Positions 27,001 through 35,634 of a stretch of DNA of 64,000 nucleotides are shown piece by piece. Below the pieces are notes generated by a model. It ran no database searches and had not been told where the DNA came from. It was given only the letters and a program-made list of their open reading frames with translations. The translations under genes and the position numbers were made by a program. Numbering within the stretch: the stretch's first letter is position 1; each line of letters starts with the position of its first letter. This DNA comes from an uncultured Magnetospirillum sp. (GTDB taxonomy: Bacteria; Pseudomonadota; Alphaproteobacteria; Rhodospirillales; Magnetospirillaceae), in NCBI RefSeq assembly GCF_903853455.1, contig NZ_CAINTR010000008.1, forward strand, positions 110,776 through 174,775, in the 5' to 3' direction.

Positions 27001-28903
27001 CGTCGTGGAAGGCATCCCGCCGCTCGGCCACGTCCAGCGCCGCCCCGTCGGCGCTTTCCACCTCGAAATCGTGAATCCAGACCGCCGCCGTGCCGGCCGT
27101 CGCCGGCTGAATTTCGTGGGGCACCTCGGCGATCACCACCAGCCCCATGGCCTCCAGCATGGGCAGGACCGAGGACAGCGCCACCGGATTGCCGGCGCGA
27201 TACAGCTTGAGACGGCCCTGATGCGGCAATGCGCCCACCAGCCGGTAGAGGTTGAGGCCGATCCCGCCGCCACCCGAGGCGCAGGCCTCGATCCGACCCA
27301 TCGCGGCGCAGGCCTCGACCCGGTCCACGTCGGACACCGCCGCCAGCACGCTGTAGCGTTCGCGGTAGGAGGTCGGGAAGGCCTGTCCCCAGCGCTGCAC
27401 CAGCACCAGACCGTCGGCCTCGCCATGGGCCTGGATCAGGGCGGAGCGCAGATGCTCGGCCCAGGTGCGCGACGCATCGGCGATGCGTTGTTCCAGCGTG
27501 TGGAAATCAACCTTCGGAATGGCGCCGGGCGAGGTGCGGATGATGAAATGCAGCCGCGCCAGCGGCAGGTCCGCCACCTGGGTATAGAAGGTGTCCAGCG
27601 TGCCGGCGAAGCTTTCCTCCAAGATGGCGGTCACCGCCAGCCGCAGCGGCGTGTCGTAGCGGTCGCGGGGAACGAACACCAGACAGGAGATGAAGCGCTC
27701 GAACTCGTCCTTGCGCACGAACACCGCCACCCGCCGCCGTTCCTGAAGGTGGAGAATGCCTATGGCGATGTCGAACAACGCCTCTTCCGAGGTCTGGAAC
27801 AGCTCGTCGCGGGGATAGGTTTCCAGGATGTTGGCCAGCGCCTTGGCATCGTGGCCGGCGCGGGAAAAGCCGGCCCGCGCCTCGACCTTGCCGATCTTGC
27901 GCCGCAGCAGCGGGATCTGGGCCGGACCGTCGGTATAGGCCGCCGAGGTGAACAGGCCGAGGAAGGCATGCAACCCCACCACCTGGCCGTCGGGGCCGAA
28001 CCGCTTCAGCCCGATGATGTCCATGCGCACCGGCCGGTGCACCGACGAATGACGTGCCGACTTGGTAACCAGCACCGGGTCGGGCCGCTGGAGAAAGGCG
28101 CGCAGTTCCACCGGCATGGCGGCCAGGGCGACGGTGTCGTCGAAGACGTGGACCTCGGCGGCGGCCAGCAGCCCCAGCCCGGTTTCAGTGTCGTCGGTCA
28201 CCGCCCCGTCGGTTCCCAGGCCGAACCAGCGATAGCCGAGGAAAGTGAAGTGGTTGTCGGCCAGCCAGTCCAGGAAGGCCAACGCCTCGGCACGCTCCTC
28301 GGCGGCGACCGTGACGCTGCCGGCCTCGAACTCGGCCACGGTCGCCCAGAGCCGGTCCAGCATGGGCCGCCAGTCGGCCACCGCCAGACGCACCTCGCCC
28401 AGCACCCGACCCAGATGCCGGGCCAGCTCGGCATGGCTGTCCGGCAGTTGCCGGTCGATCTCGATATGCATGACCGATTCGCGTGCGCCATCGCCATTGT
28501 CCACCACGTCGAGAAGCAGCCCGGCGGCATCGCGGCTGACCGAGATCACCGGATGAACCAGCAGATGGATGGCGATATTCTGGCGCGCCAATTCCATGGC
28601 GACCGAGTCCACCAGGAACGGCATGTCGTCGTTGACGATCTCGATCACGGTGTGGCTGGACACCCAGCCATGACGGTCGAGGTCGGGGTCGTAGACCCGC
28701 AGATGGGGAATTCCCGGCTGACGCTCGCGAGCGAAGGTGAACAGCCCCAGGGCGGCGCCGAACAGCAAGTCCGGATCGATCCGTTCGAGATCGGCGGTGG
28801 CCATACCGGCGACATAGCGGCGGATCATTCGTTCGGCGCCGCTGTGGATCAGCGGCTCGGACAGTTCGGCCAGACGGTGGTCAAGAAAAGTCGCGAAGTC
28901 CAT
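24053..28903 (-). CDS. gdhB: NAD-specific glutamate dehydrogenase, large (GDH-180) type
   Basis: This ~1616-residue enzyme deaminates glutamate to 2-oxoglutarate with NAD. I prefer the ATG giving [11 protein letters not shown], nine bases after AAGGGGG. An ATG three codons upstream and a TTG further upstream are alternatives. Residues 1-700 are the long N-terminal ACT-like regulatory region of this class. The catalytic region includes [23 protein letters not shown] near 810, [12 protein letters not shown] near 855, [17 protein letters not shown] near 990 and [16 protein letters not shown] near 1130. The C-terminal ~450 residues are helical, as expected. It is transcribed alone, with a repeat between its stop and gmhA. 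A 1.6-kb open frame on the opposite strand is a composition effect. Confidence 0.93.
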   Translation of the reverse strand: [1616 protein letters not shown]

Positions 28904-29052
28904 GGCGTCCATCCCCCTTCGCCGGCGTCTTTGGTCGCGCCGTTTTTCAAAGGTGGGACTGAAGTCATGATTCGACAAGAGAAATGATGATTTAAGCCGC
29001 GTCCAGGCCCAGGGTCACATTTCAAGATCGGATGGAGCGGACGGGCGTTGAC

Positions 29053-30075
29053 TCAGCGCCGCGCCGCCGCGCGGGCGATCATCATCAGGGCGCGCGACGA
29101 GATCTCGGCGGCCGGCATGCCGGTGGTCTTGCAGTCCGCCTCGGCCTCGGTCAGCACCTCCAGCGCCTTGCCCAAACGATCGGCCGGCCAGCGCGACAAT
29201 TGGCGCCGAAAGCGGTCGGCGGCCTTGAAGATGACCGGCGGCTTCAGCGCCGCCAGGGCCTGGTCCACCGACTTTCCCTGGGCCAGGTGCCCCGCCGCCA
29301 GATGCAGCCGCAGGAAATGCCGCGCCACCGCGCGGAGCATGCCCACCGGATGCATCCCTTCGCGCAGCAACCGATCCAGAACCCGCTGCGCTCCGGCATG
29401 ATCGCCATCGGCGGTGGTCAGGGCGAGGTCGTCGAGACCAAGGGCGGCGGTGTCGCCAACGCAGGCGGTGGCGTCCTCCAGGCTGACCCGGCCGGGCTTG
29501 CCCATGTAGAGCGCCAGCTTGCCCAGTTCGGCGCGGGTGAGGCGACGGTCGCCACCGAGATGTTCGATCAGATAGGCCATGGCGTCGGGCTCGGCCATCA
29601 GCCCGGCCGCCTTCAGCTCTTCCTGGATCACCGCCGCCAGCGATCCGCCCTCGTCGCCGTAGCAGGCCAGGGCGGCGGCGTTGTCGGCACCCTCGAACAG
29701 TTTGCGGAGCGACGAGCGGGGGCCAAGCTCGCCCCCTTCGACCACCACCAGGGCGTCACCCATGGGATGGGCCAGAAACGACGAAACCGCCGCGGTCTGG
29801 CCGTCACCGGCGTCACGCAGAACCACCACGCGGCGACCGCCGCCGAGCGCCATGGCCGCCGCCTCGTCGGCGAGGCAGGAGGGCTCGGCCTTAAGCGAAG
29901 CCGGGCTCAGTTCGGCGACCCGAAAGGGGTCGGAGGTGTCCTTGACCACGCCCTGCATCAGGCGCTGAACCCGTTCGCGCACCAGACCGAGATCGGGACC
30001 GAACACCAGAACGGCGCGGACCGACGGATCGGGCGCCCGGAGAAAGGGCTCGATCCGCGCTCCGGCGAGCTTCAC
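29053..30075 (-). CDS. holA: DNA polymerase III delta subunit
   Basis: This 340-residue protein is the clamp-loader delta subunit. It starts at a GTG that overlaps the lptE stop as GTGA. The N-terminal domain has AVLVFGPDLGLVRERVQRL near residues 20-38, a degenerate P-loop as in HolA. It continues with VVVLRDAGDG, ALVVVEGGEL and the LGGDRRLTRAELGKLALY segment near residue 170, a strong HolA signature. The C-terminal collar is helical. The order leuS-lptE-holA is widely conserved in Proteobacteria, which supports all three assignments. Confidence 0.9.
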   Translation of the reverse strand: MKLAGARIEPFLRAPDPSVRAVLVFGPDLGLVRERVQRLMQGVVKDTSDPFRVAELSPASLKAEPSCLADEAAAMALGGGRRVVVLRDAGDGQTAAVSSFLAHPMGDALVVVEGGELGPRSSLRKLFEGADNAAALACYGDEGGSLAAVIQEELKAAGLMAEPDAMAYLIEHLGGDRRLTRAELGKLALYMGKPGRVSLEDATACVGDTAALGLDDLALTTADGDHAGAQRVLDRLLREGMHPVGMLRAVARHFLRLHLAAGHLAQGKSVDQALAALKPPVIFKAADRFRRQLSRWPADRLGKALEVLTEAEADCKTTGMPAAEISSRALMMIARAAARR

Positions 30076-30698
30076 CGCTGCTCCATCCGGGTTCCTGACT
30101 CCGGCCGGGTTACCGGCCCCGCCTTCTCCGGTTGGAGCGGGCGGCCGAGCAGATCCACCTCGGTGAGCTTGTGATAGCGGATGTCGTTGGGATTGTCTTT
30201 GTAGCGGGTGATGGCCGCCGCCACCTGGCTGCGGATGTCGTCGGCCAGTTGGCTGATCGCCCGGTCCTCGGCGTCGCGCTCCGTGGCCACGCTGGCGTAA
30301 CGCGGGCCGAGATAGTCGAAGCTGACCACCGTGTTGGCGCTGTTCGCCAGAATGCCGACGCCGTTGCCTTGCAAGGTGATGGTCGCCGTCATGGTCAGGT
30401 TGCCCAGGGTGGCGAAGGAATCGCGGCGATACCCCAGGTCCGCGGTGGTTTCCATCAAGGTGATCAGCAAGGTGTAGCGGTAATCCCCCGGCTCGCCCTG
30501 CGGCGTGATCCGCTGCACCAGGGCATTGCGCAACTGCTGCCCCAACCGATCTTTGATCGGCATGACGCGGACCGCCGCCAGATCGGTGTTGATGCCGGCT
30601 TTGTCGCCGCCACTCTTGGCATACATGGGGGCGAAGCCGCAGCCTGCCGGCCCCAGCACCACAAGACCAACGAGGAGAAGAGCTCTAGACCACCACAT
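30072..30698 (-). CDS. lptE: LPS-assembly lipoprotein LptE
   Basis: This 208-residue protein has an N-terminal signal of hydrophobic residues ending in a lipobox-like GPAGC at about residue 20, so it is probably an outer-membrane lipoprotein. It has the LptE layout: a beta-rich body with [25 protein letters not shown] near residues 42-66, YRTLLIT-like strands and a C-terminal helical segment [19 protein letters not shown]. LptE plugs the LptD barrel that inserts LPS. It overlaps the leuS end by 14 bases and holA by four bases. Sequence similarity in this family is low, so context carries weight. Confidence 0.85.
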   Translation of the reverse strand: MWWSRALLLVGLVVLGPAGCGFAPMYAKSGGDKAGINTDLAAVRVMPIKDRLGQQLRNALVQRITPQGEPGDYRYTLLITLMETTADLGYRRDSFATLGNLTMTATITLQGNGVGILANSANTVVSFDYLGPRYASVATERDAEDRAISQLADDIRSQVAAAITRYKDNPNDIRYHKLTEVDLLGRPLQPEKAGPVTRPESGTRMEQR

Positions 30699-33279
30699 TG
30701 ACGATCCGGTTCGGCACGACCACGACCTTGCGCGCGGGTTTCCCCGACATTGCCGAAATTACCTGGGGTTGCGCAAGCGCCGTCTGCTCCGCCAGGGCGG
30801 AATCGGCATCGACGGGCAATTCGATGGTGGCGCGCAGCTTGCCGTTGACCTGAACCGCCACCGTGACCGAATCCTCCACCAGCAGGGAGGGATCGGAGTC
30901 CGGCCAGGCGGCCTCGGCCAGCAGTCCGGCGCCGCCCAGCGCCGCCCACATCTCCTCGGCCAGATGGGGCATCATCGGCCCGATCAGGCGGGCGGCGACT
31001 TCCAGCCCCTCGCGCAGCACCCAGCCGGCGCCAACACCGGCGGCGGGCAGCTCGCCCAGCCCGTTGGTCATCTCGCGGATGCGCGCCACCGCCTTGTTGA
31101 AGTGGAAGCGCTCGAGGTCCTCGCCCACCAGGGCGACGGTCTTGTGGACCAGCCGCCGCGCCTTGACCGCTTCCGGCCCCAGCTCGGGCATGGGCGTCCC
31201 CACGGCGGGCAGCTCGGCCGAGGCCACCATGCGCCACAACCGGTTGACATAGCGCCAGGCGCCGTCGATGCCGGATTCGGTCCAGTCGAGATCGCGCTCG
31301 GGCGGGCTGTCCGACAGCATGAACAGGCGCGCGGTGTCGGCGCCGTAGCCGTCGATGATGCCGGCCGGATCGACCACGTTCTTCTTGGACTTGCTCATCT
31401 TCTCGGAGCGGCCGCCGGTCACCGGGGCGCCGGTGTCCACATGGACCAGCGCGCCGTCCGGCCCGGCTGTCACCTCGGTGGGATAGAGCCACTGGCCCTC
31501 GGCCGACTTGTAGGTCTCGTGGCAGATCATGCCCTGGGTCAGCAGGCCGGCGAACGGCTCCTTAACCCCGAGATAGCCACAATCCTTCAGCGCCCGGGTG
31601 AAGAAACGCGAATACAGCAGATGCAGCACCGCATGCTCGATGCCGCCGATATACTGGTCCACCGGCATCCAGTAGTCGGCCGCCTCGCGGTCGAACGCCA
31701 CATCGACGCTATTTGGCGCGGCAAGAGGGGCCGGCGAGGTGAAGCGGGCGAAATACCACGACGACTCGAAGAAGGTGTCGAAGGTGTCGGTCTCGCGCCG
31801 GGCCGGCTTGCCGCAAGCGGGGCAGGCCACATGCTTCCAGGTGGGGTGGTGGTCGAGGGGATTGCCCGGCTTGTCGAAGGTGACGTCCTCGGGCAGGCGC
31901 ACCGGCAGTTCGGCCGCCGGCACCGGCACCACACCGCAAGACTCGCAGTGGATGATCGGGATCGGACAGCCCCAGTAGCGCTGGCGCGAGACGCCCCAGT
32001 CGCGCAGGCGGTAGTTGACGGTATGGCTGCCCCGGCCCATCGCCTCGATACGGCGGATGGCCTCGGCCTTGGCGGCGTCCACCGCCAGACCGTCGAGAAA
32101 GCGGGAATTGATGGCGACACCGTCGCCGGTATAGGCCTCGCCCCGGGCGATGGCGGCGGCGACCGCCTCGGCATCGGTGGCGGGTTGCACCACCTGGGTG
32201 TAGCCCAGGCCGTATTTGTTGGCGAAGTCGAGATCGCGCTGGTCATGGGCGGGGCAGCCGAAAATGGCGCCCGAGCCGTAGTCCATCAGCACGAAATTGG
32301 CCACATAGACCGGCAGCGTCCAACTGGGATCGAACGGATGGACGGCGCGGATGCCGGTGTCGATCCCCTTCTTCTCGGCGGTCTCGATGGCCGCCTCCGA
32401 GGTGCCCATGCGGTTGCACTCGGCGATGAAGTCGGCCAGGGCCGGATTGGCGGCTGCCAACTCGGCGGCCAGCGGATGATTGGCGGCGATGGCGACGAAC
32501 TTGGCGCCGAACAGAGTGTCGGGCCGGGTGGTGAAGACCTCCAGCCCGTCCGAACGGCCTTCAAGATCGAAATTCAGCCGGGCACCGTCGGAGCGGCCGA
32601 TCCAGTTCTCCTGCATCAGGCGAACCCGTTCCGGCCAGCGGTCCAGCGTCGCCAGACTGTCGAGCAGATCCTGGGCATAGGCGGTGATCTTGAGGAACCA
32701 CTGCGACAGCAGCCGCTTTTCCACCAAGGCTCCGGAACGCCAGCCGCAGCCGTCGATCACCTGCTCGTTGGCCAGCACCGTGTTCTCGACCGGGTCCCAA
32801 TTGACCCAGGATTCCTTGCGGTAGACCAAGCCGGCGGCGAGGAAATCCAGGAACATCTTCTGTTCGTGGCGATAGTATTCGGGCTCGCAGGTCGCCAGTT
32901 CGCGGCGCCAATCATAGGACAGCCCCATGCTTTTCAGCTGCACCCGCATGGCGGCGATGTTTTCCCGCGTCCATTTGGCCGGATGCACGTTGTTCTGGAT
33001 GGCGGCGTTCTCGGCCGGCAGGCCGAAGGCGTCCCAACCCATGGGATGCAGCACGTTGAAGCCCTTGGCGCGCTTGTAGCGGGCGACCACGTCGCCCAGC
33101 GTGTAGTTGCGCACATGGCCCATGTGGATGCGCCCCGACGGATAGGGGAACATCTCCAGGACGTAGTATTTCGGCCGGGTCCTGTCCTCGCGCGCCTCGA
33201 AGCAGCCGCGCTGCTCCCAGACGCGCTGCCACTTGGCCTCGGTTTCCTTGACGTTATAGCGCTCGTCGGCCAGCGACAT
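30685..33279 (-). CDS. leuS: Leucyl-tRNA synthetase
   Basis: This 864-residue class Ia synthetase charges leucine onto tRNA. The HIGH-type motif appears as [15 protein letters not shown] near residues 41-55, and the KMSKS loop as [14 protein letters not shown] near residue 615. The CP1 editing domain lies between ([16 protein letters not shown] near 240). The C-terminal tRNA-binding domain ends [29 protein letters not shown]. The length is normal. It is first in a leuS-lptE-holA unit. Confidence 0.96.
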   Translation of the reverse strand: MSLADERYNVKETEAKWQRVWEQRGCFEAREDRTRPKYYVLEMFPYPSGRIHMGHVRNYTLGDVVARYKRAKGFNVLHPMGWDAFGLPAENAAIQNNVHPAKWTRENIAAMRVQLKSMGLSYDWRRELATCEPEYYRHEQKMFLDFLAAGLVYRKESWVNWDPVENTVLANEQVIDGCGWRSGALVEKRLLSQWFLKITAYAQDLLDSLATLDRWPERVRLMQENWIGRSDGARLNFDLEGRSDGLEVFTTRPDTLFGAKFVAIAANHPLAAELAAANPALADFIAECNRMGTSEAAIETAEKKGIDTGIRAVHPFDPSWTLPVYVANFVLMDYGSGAIFGCPAHDQRDLDFANKYGLGYTQVVQPATDAEAVAAAIARGEAYTGDGVAINSRFLDGLAVDAAKAEAIRRIEAMGRGSHTVNYRLRDWGVSRQRYWGCPIPIIHCESCGVVPVPAAELPVRLPEDVTFDKPGNPLDHHPTWKHVACPACGKPARRETDTFDTFFESSWYFARFTSPAPLAAPNSVDVAFDREAADYWMPVDQYIGGIEHAVLHLLYSRFFTRALKDCGYLGVKEPFAGLLTQGMICHETYKSAEGQWLYPTEVTAGPDGALVHVDTGAPVTGGRSEKMSKSKKNVVDPAGIIDGYGADTARLFMLSDSPPERDLDWTESGIDGAWRYVNRLWRMVASAELPAVGTPMPELGPEAVKARRLVHKTVALVGEDLERFHFNKAVARIREMTNGLGELPAAGVGAGWVLREGLEVAARLIGPMMPHLAEEMWAALGGAGLLAEAAWPDSDPSLLVEDSVTVAVQVNGKLRATIELPVDADSALAEQTALAQPQVISAMSGKPARKVVVVPNRIVNVVV

Positions 33280-33312
33280 GTGGTCGTCCGTATCCTGATG
33301 GTGTGGAAATCG

Positions 33313-33336
33313 CGGTGGGCGGGAGAGCCCCGCCCT
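33313..33336 (-). terminator. Possible weak terminator hairpin after the DUF3576 gene
   Basis: A GC-only stem GGGCGGG/CCCGCCC (33317-33323 with 33329-33335) lies directly at the stop of the DUF3576 gene. No T-run follows, so it may only slow transcription or protect a 3' end before leuS. Confidence 0.3.
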
Positions 33337-33865
33337 ACTCGGTGGATACGACGCGCAGTTGGCGCGCCCGCGTCAGGATCGAGTTCTCCAGGTCGGCCGC
33401 CATGCGGGGATCGACCTTGACATCGGCCCAGCCACCGCTGGAATCGCGGGTCTGTTTGAACAGCGACACCTTGACCCCATCCGCCCGCAGGGTGCGGTCC
33501 AGGATGAAGACGTTGACCTTGTAACGCTCGTTGGGCGTCTCGGGCAGTTGGTACCAATCGGTGATGATGGTGCCACCGAACGCGTCCGCCGTGGTGATCG
33601 GCATGAACGAGATGGTGTCGAGCGAAGCGCGCCACAGGAAGGCGTTGACGCCAATGCCGGCGCCTTCCCCGTCGGGCTTGCTTTTGCCGAACATGCCTTC
33701 CGACCCGAAGATGGTCTCGCGCTTCTCATTGGACATGCGCGGCGCACTTTGGTTTTTCTCGATGGTCGGGTAGACGGCCTGGGTCTGATCGCAGGCCGAC
33801 AGCACCAAGGCGGCGCCGAAAACGGCCAGAACGGCGAAGACGCCCGTGAAATTCTTCCTCATCAT
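33335..33865 (-). CDS. DUF3576-family lipoprotein
   Basis: This 176-residue protein has a signal peptide with a lipobox (VLSAC near residue 25), so it should be lipid-anchored. The mature part contains [24 protein letters not shown] and [26 protein letters not shown], typical of the alphaproteobacterial DUF3576 family. A start at either of two adjacent ATG codons is possible, behind GAAGAAG. It is upstream of leuS on the same strand, an order seen in many alphaproteobacteria. The function is unknown; an envelope role is likely. Confidence 0.87.
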   Translation of the reverse strand: MMRKNFTGVFAVLAVFGAALVLSACDQTQAVYPTIEKNQSAPRMSNEKRETIFGSEGMFGKSKPDGEGAGIGVNAFLWRASLDTISFMPITTADAFGGTIITDWYQLPETPNERYKVNVFILDRTLRADGVKVSLFKQTRDSSGGWADVKVDPRMAADLENSILTRARQLRVVSTE

Positions 33866-34196
33866 GTCACTTCTTCATCCCGCCGCGCCTGGTTGCGCGG
33901 CCTGTTGGCAGAGGATTGCCTCGCGAAACCGACCGAACCGACTCCGCCGGGCGAGAATGCAACGAGAGGCACCCCGGCGGCAAGCCTGAAAGCCAGGAGC
34001 GCGGTGAAGCACTCGGAAGCCTGTTCCCCACACCGAGTGTTGCGCTCTTGCCACAGTGCGCGCGTTTCGACACAGAGGCGCCCAGGTCTGCTTGATCTTT
34101 GCCGGTTGCTATGGCGTCATGACCGTCGTTCGTTCATTTGGATAGCGGGTCCGGCCATTGAGGGTCGAGATCTGGAAGCCAAAGAGAGGAGATACC
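33866..34196 (+). promoter_or_regulatory. Porin upstream region
   Basis: This 331-base gap separates the divergent DUF3576 and porin genes. It should hold both promoters. I see a GAGAGGAG ribosome-binding site six bases before the porin ATG. A possible -35 (TTGATC) lies about 105 bases upstream of the porin ATG, but no convincing -10 was found. No gene-like reading frame with support is present. A long 5' leader for the porin, possibly an sRNA target, is plausible. Confidence 0.4.
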
Positions 34197-35510
34197 ATGA
34201 AGAAGATTCTGTTCGCCAGCACCGCCCTGGTCGCCGCCAGCATGATGCATGCCGGTGCCGCCGAAGCCGCTGACAAGATTAAGTTGGACGTTGGTGGCTT
34301 CAGCAAGTGGTGGGTCGTCGGCGCTTGGCAGTCCTCTGCCTTCTCGGGCGCCACTGCTTCCGGCACCCCTGCTGGCAACAACGTCGTGACCCCCACCAAC
34401 GGTTCGGGCCAGCGCGCCAATGTCGATGTCAAGGGCGACAACGAGATTTGGTTCTCGGGCAACACCACCCTGGACAACGGCCTGAAGGTTGGCGTGTTCG
34501 TCAGCATGGAAGCCGGCGGCCACTCCGATCTGACCACCGACGTCATCGACGCCAGCTACGCCTGGATCGAAGGCGGCTTCGGTAAGGTCATCGGCGGCAC
34601 CGCCCCGAACGGCACTGCCCTGATCCACGTGCAGGCTCCCGATGCCGCCAACGGCACCGTCGGCGCCTCGCAGATCGGCAACAACTTCACCATCATCAAG
34701 CCGACCTCGGTCATGGGCATGAACCAGATCGTCGGTTGGAGCACCTCCAGCAACACCACCGCCATCGTCACCGACGACAAGGCGGAGAAGCTGACCTACG
34801 TCGCGCCGAGCTTCTACGGCTTGACCCTGGGCGCCAGCTACATTCCGAACGTGACCCGTCAGGACGTCCGCACCACCCCGCTCGCCCGTGCCGAGGCCTT
34901 CGGCGGCGGCGCCCTGTATGCCAACACCTTCGGCCCGGTCGGCGTGAAGGCTTCGGCCGGTTACGTCTGGGTCGATCTGTCGGCCGCTGGCAACCTCGGT
35001 GTCACGAACTTCACCCAGGCGGCCTTCGGCACCCAGCTGTCCTATGCCGGTTTCACCCTGGGTGGTTCCTACCAGCGGGCCCGTCAGGACAACAGCCAGG
35101 GCGGTGTTAACGGCCTGTCCAACACCGTCATCGCCGCCACCAGCACCACCGTGCTGAGCGGCACCGTCAACCTGTCGGCCACCAAGGGCGGCGTTGCTCT
35201 CGACTTCGGCGGCGACGCCTACGACGTCGGCCTGCAGTATGCGACTGGCCCGTATGCCATCAGCGTCGGCTACTTCCATTCCGGCGTCAACGGCATCATG
35301 AACCCGACCCTGACCAATGGCGGCAAGCAGGACACCATCGACCTGTACCAGGCTTCGGGTAAGTACAACCTGGGCCCGGGCGTCGATGCTCTCGCCACCG
35401 TCGGCTACATCGACTACAAGGACCAGCGCAAGGGTCTGATGGGCGTGTCCGACTCCGCTTACGAGAACAGCGGTTGGGCTGCCATGACCGGTCTGTCGCT
35501 GACCTTCTAA
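34197..35510 (+). CDS. Outer-membrane porin
   Basis: This 437-residue protein starts at the ATG after GAGAGGAG. An in-frame upstream codon is not supported. The signal peptide runs MKKILFASTALVAASMMHAG to AEA, cleaved before ADKIKLDVGG. The rest alternates polar and hydrophobic residues in repeated strands (VDVKGDNEIWFSGNTTL, GVKASAGYVWVDL, YAISVGYFH) and ends in MTGLSLTF. The terminal phenylalanine is the BAM-recognition residue. It resembles general trimeric porins of Rhodospirillales. Codon use is biased to a small set (GGT, CGT, GTC, AAG) unlike neighbours, as expected for a very abundant protein, and a strong terminator follows. Confidence 0.93.
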   Translation: MKKILFASTALVAASMMHAGAAEAADKIKLDVGGFSKWWVVGAWQSSAFSGATASGTPAGNNVVTPTNGSGQRANVDVKGDNEIWFSGNTTLDNGLKVGVFVSMEAGGHSDLTTDVIDASYAWIEGGFGKVIGGTAPNGTALIHVQAPDAANGTVGASQIGNNFTIIKPTSVMGMNQIVGWSTSSNTTAIVTDDKAEKLTYVAPSFYGLTLGASYIPNVTRQDVRTTPLARAEAFGGGALYANTFGPVGVKASAGYVWVDLSAAGNLGVTNFTQAAFGTQLSYAGFTLGGSYQRARQDNSQGGVNGLSNTVIAATSTTVLSGTVNLSATKGGVALDFGGDAYDVGLQYATGPYAISVGYFHSGVNGIMNPTLTNGGKQDTIDLYQASGKYNLGPGVDALATVGYIDYKDQRKGLMGVSDSAYENSGWAAMTGLSLTF

Positions 35511-35540
35511 TCGGTCAAACGACTACGGTTCTGTTAAGGG

Positions 35541-35571
35541 AAAGGGTGGCTTCGGCCACCCTTTCTTTTTT
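35541..35571 (+). terminator. Rho-independent terminator of the porin gene
   Basis: A perfect 10-bp stem AAAGGGTGGC/GCCACCCTTT closed by a TTCG tetraloop is followed by CTTTTTT. It lies 30 bases after the porin stop. This is the clearest intrinsic terminator in the window. Confidence 0.93.
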
Positions 35572-35634
35572 GCGGCTTGGCCAAGGATTGATAGTCGGAA
35601 AATCGAGGAATACGTCCGGCCATGACGTAGGAGA

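Noticed and set aside
24140..28987. A 1615-codon open frame antisense to the glutamate dehydrogenase gene
   Set aside because: The length comes from high GC and codon bias on the true strand. The translation is His/Gln/Gly-rich without any known fold, and the minus-strand frame is a clear enzyme.
30505..33420. A 971-codon frame antisense to leuS and lptE
   Set aside because: It mirrors the leuS codons and has no motif; leuS is certain on the other strand.
34158..34196. An upstream start for the porin
   Set aside because: It would place a basic tail before the signal peptide; GAGAGGAG sits correctly for the ATG at 34197.
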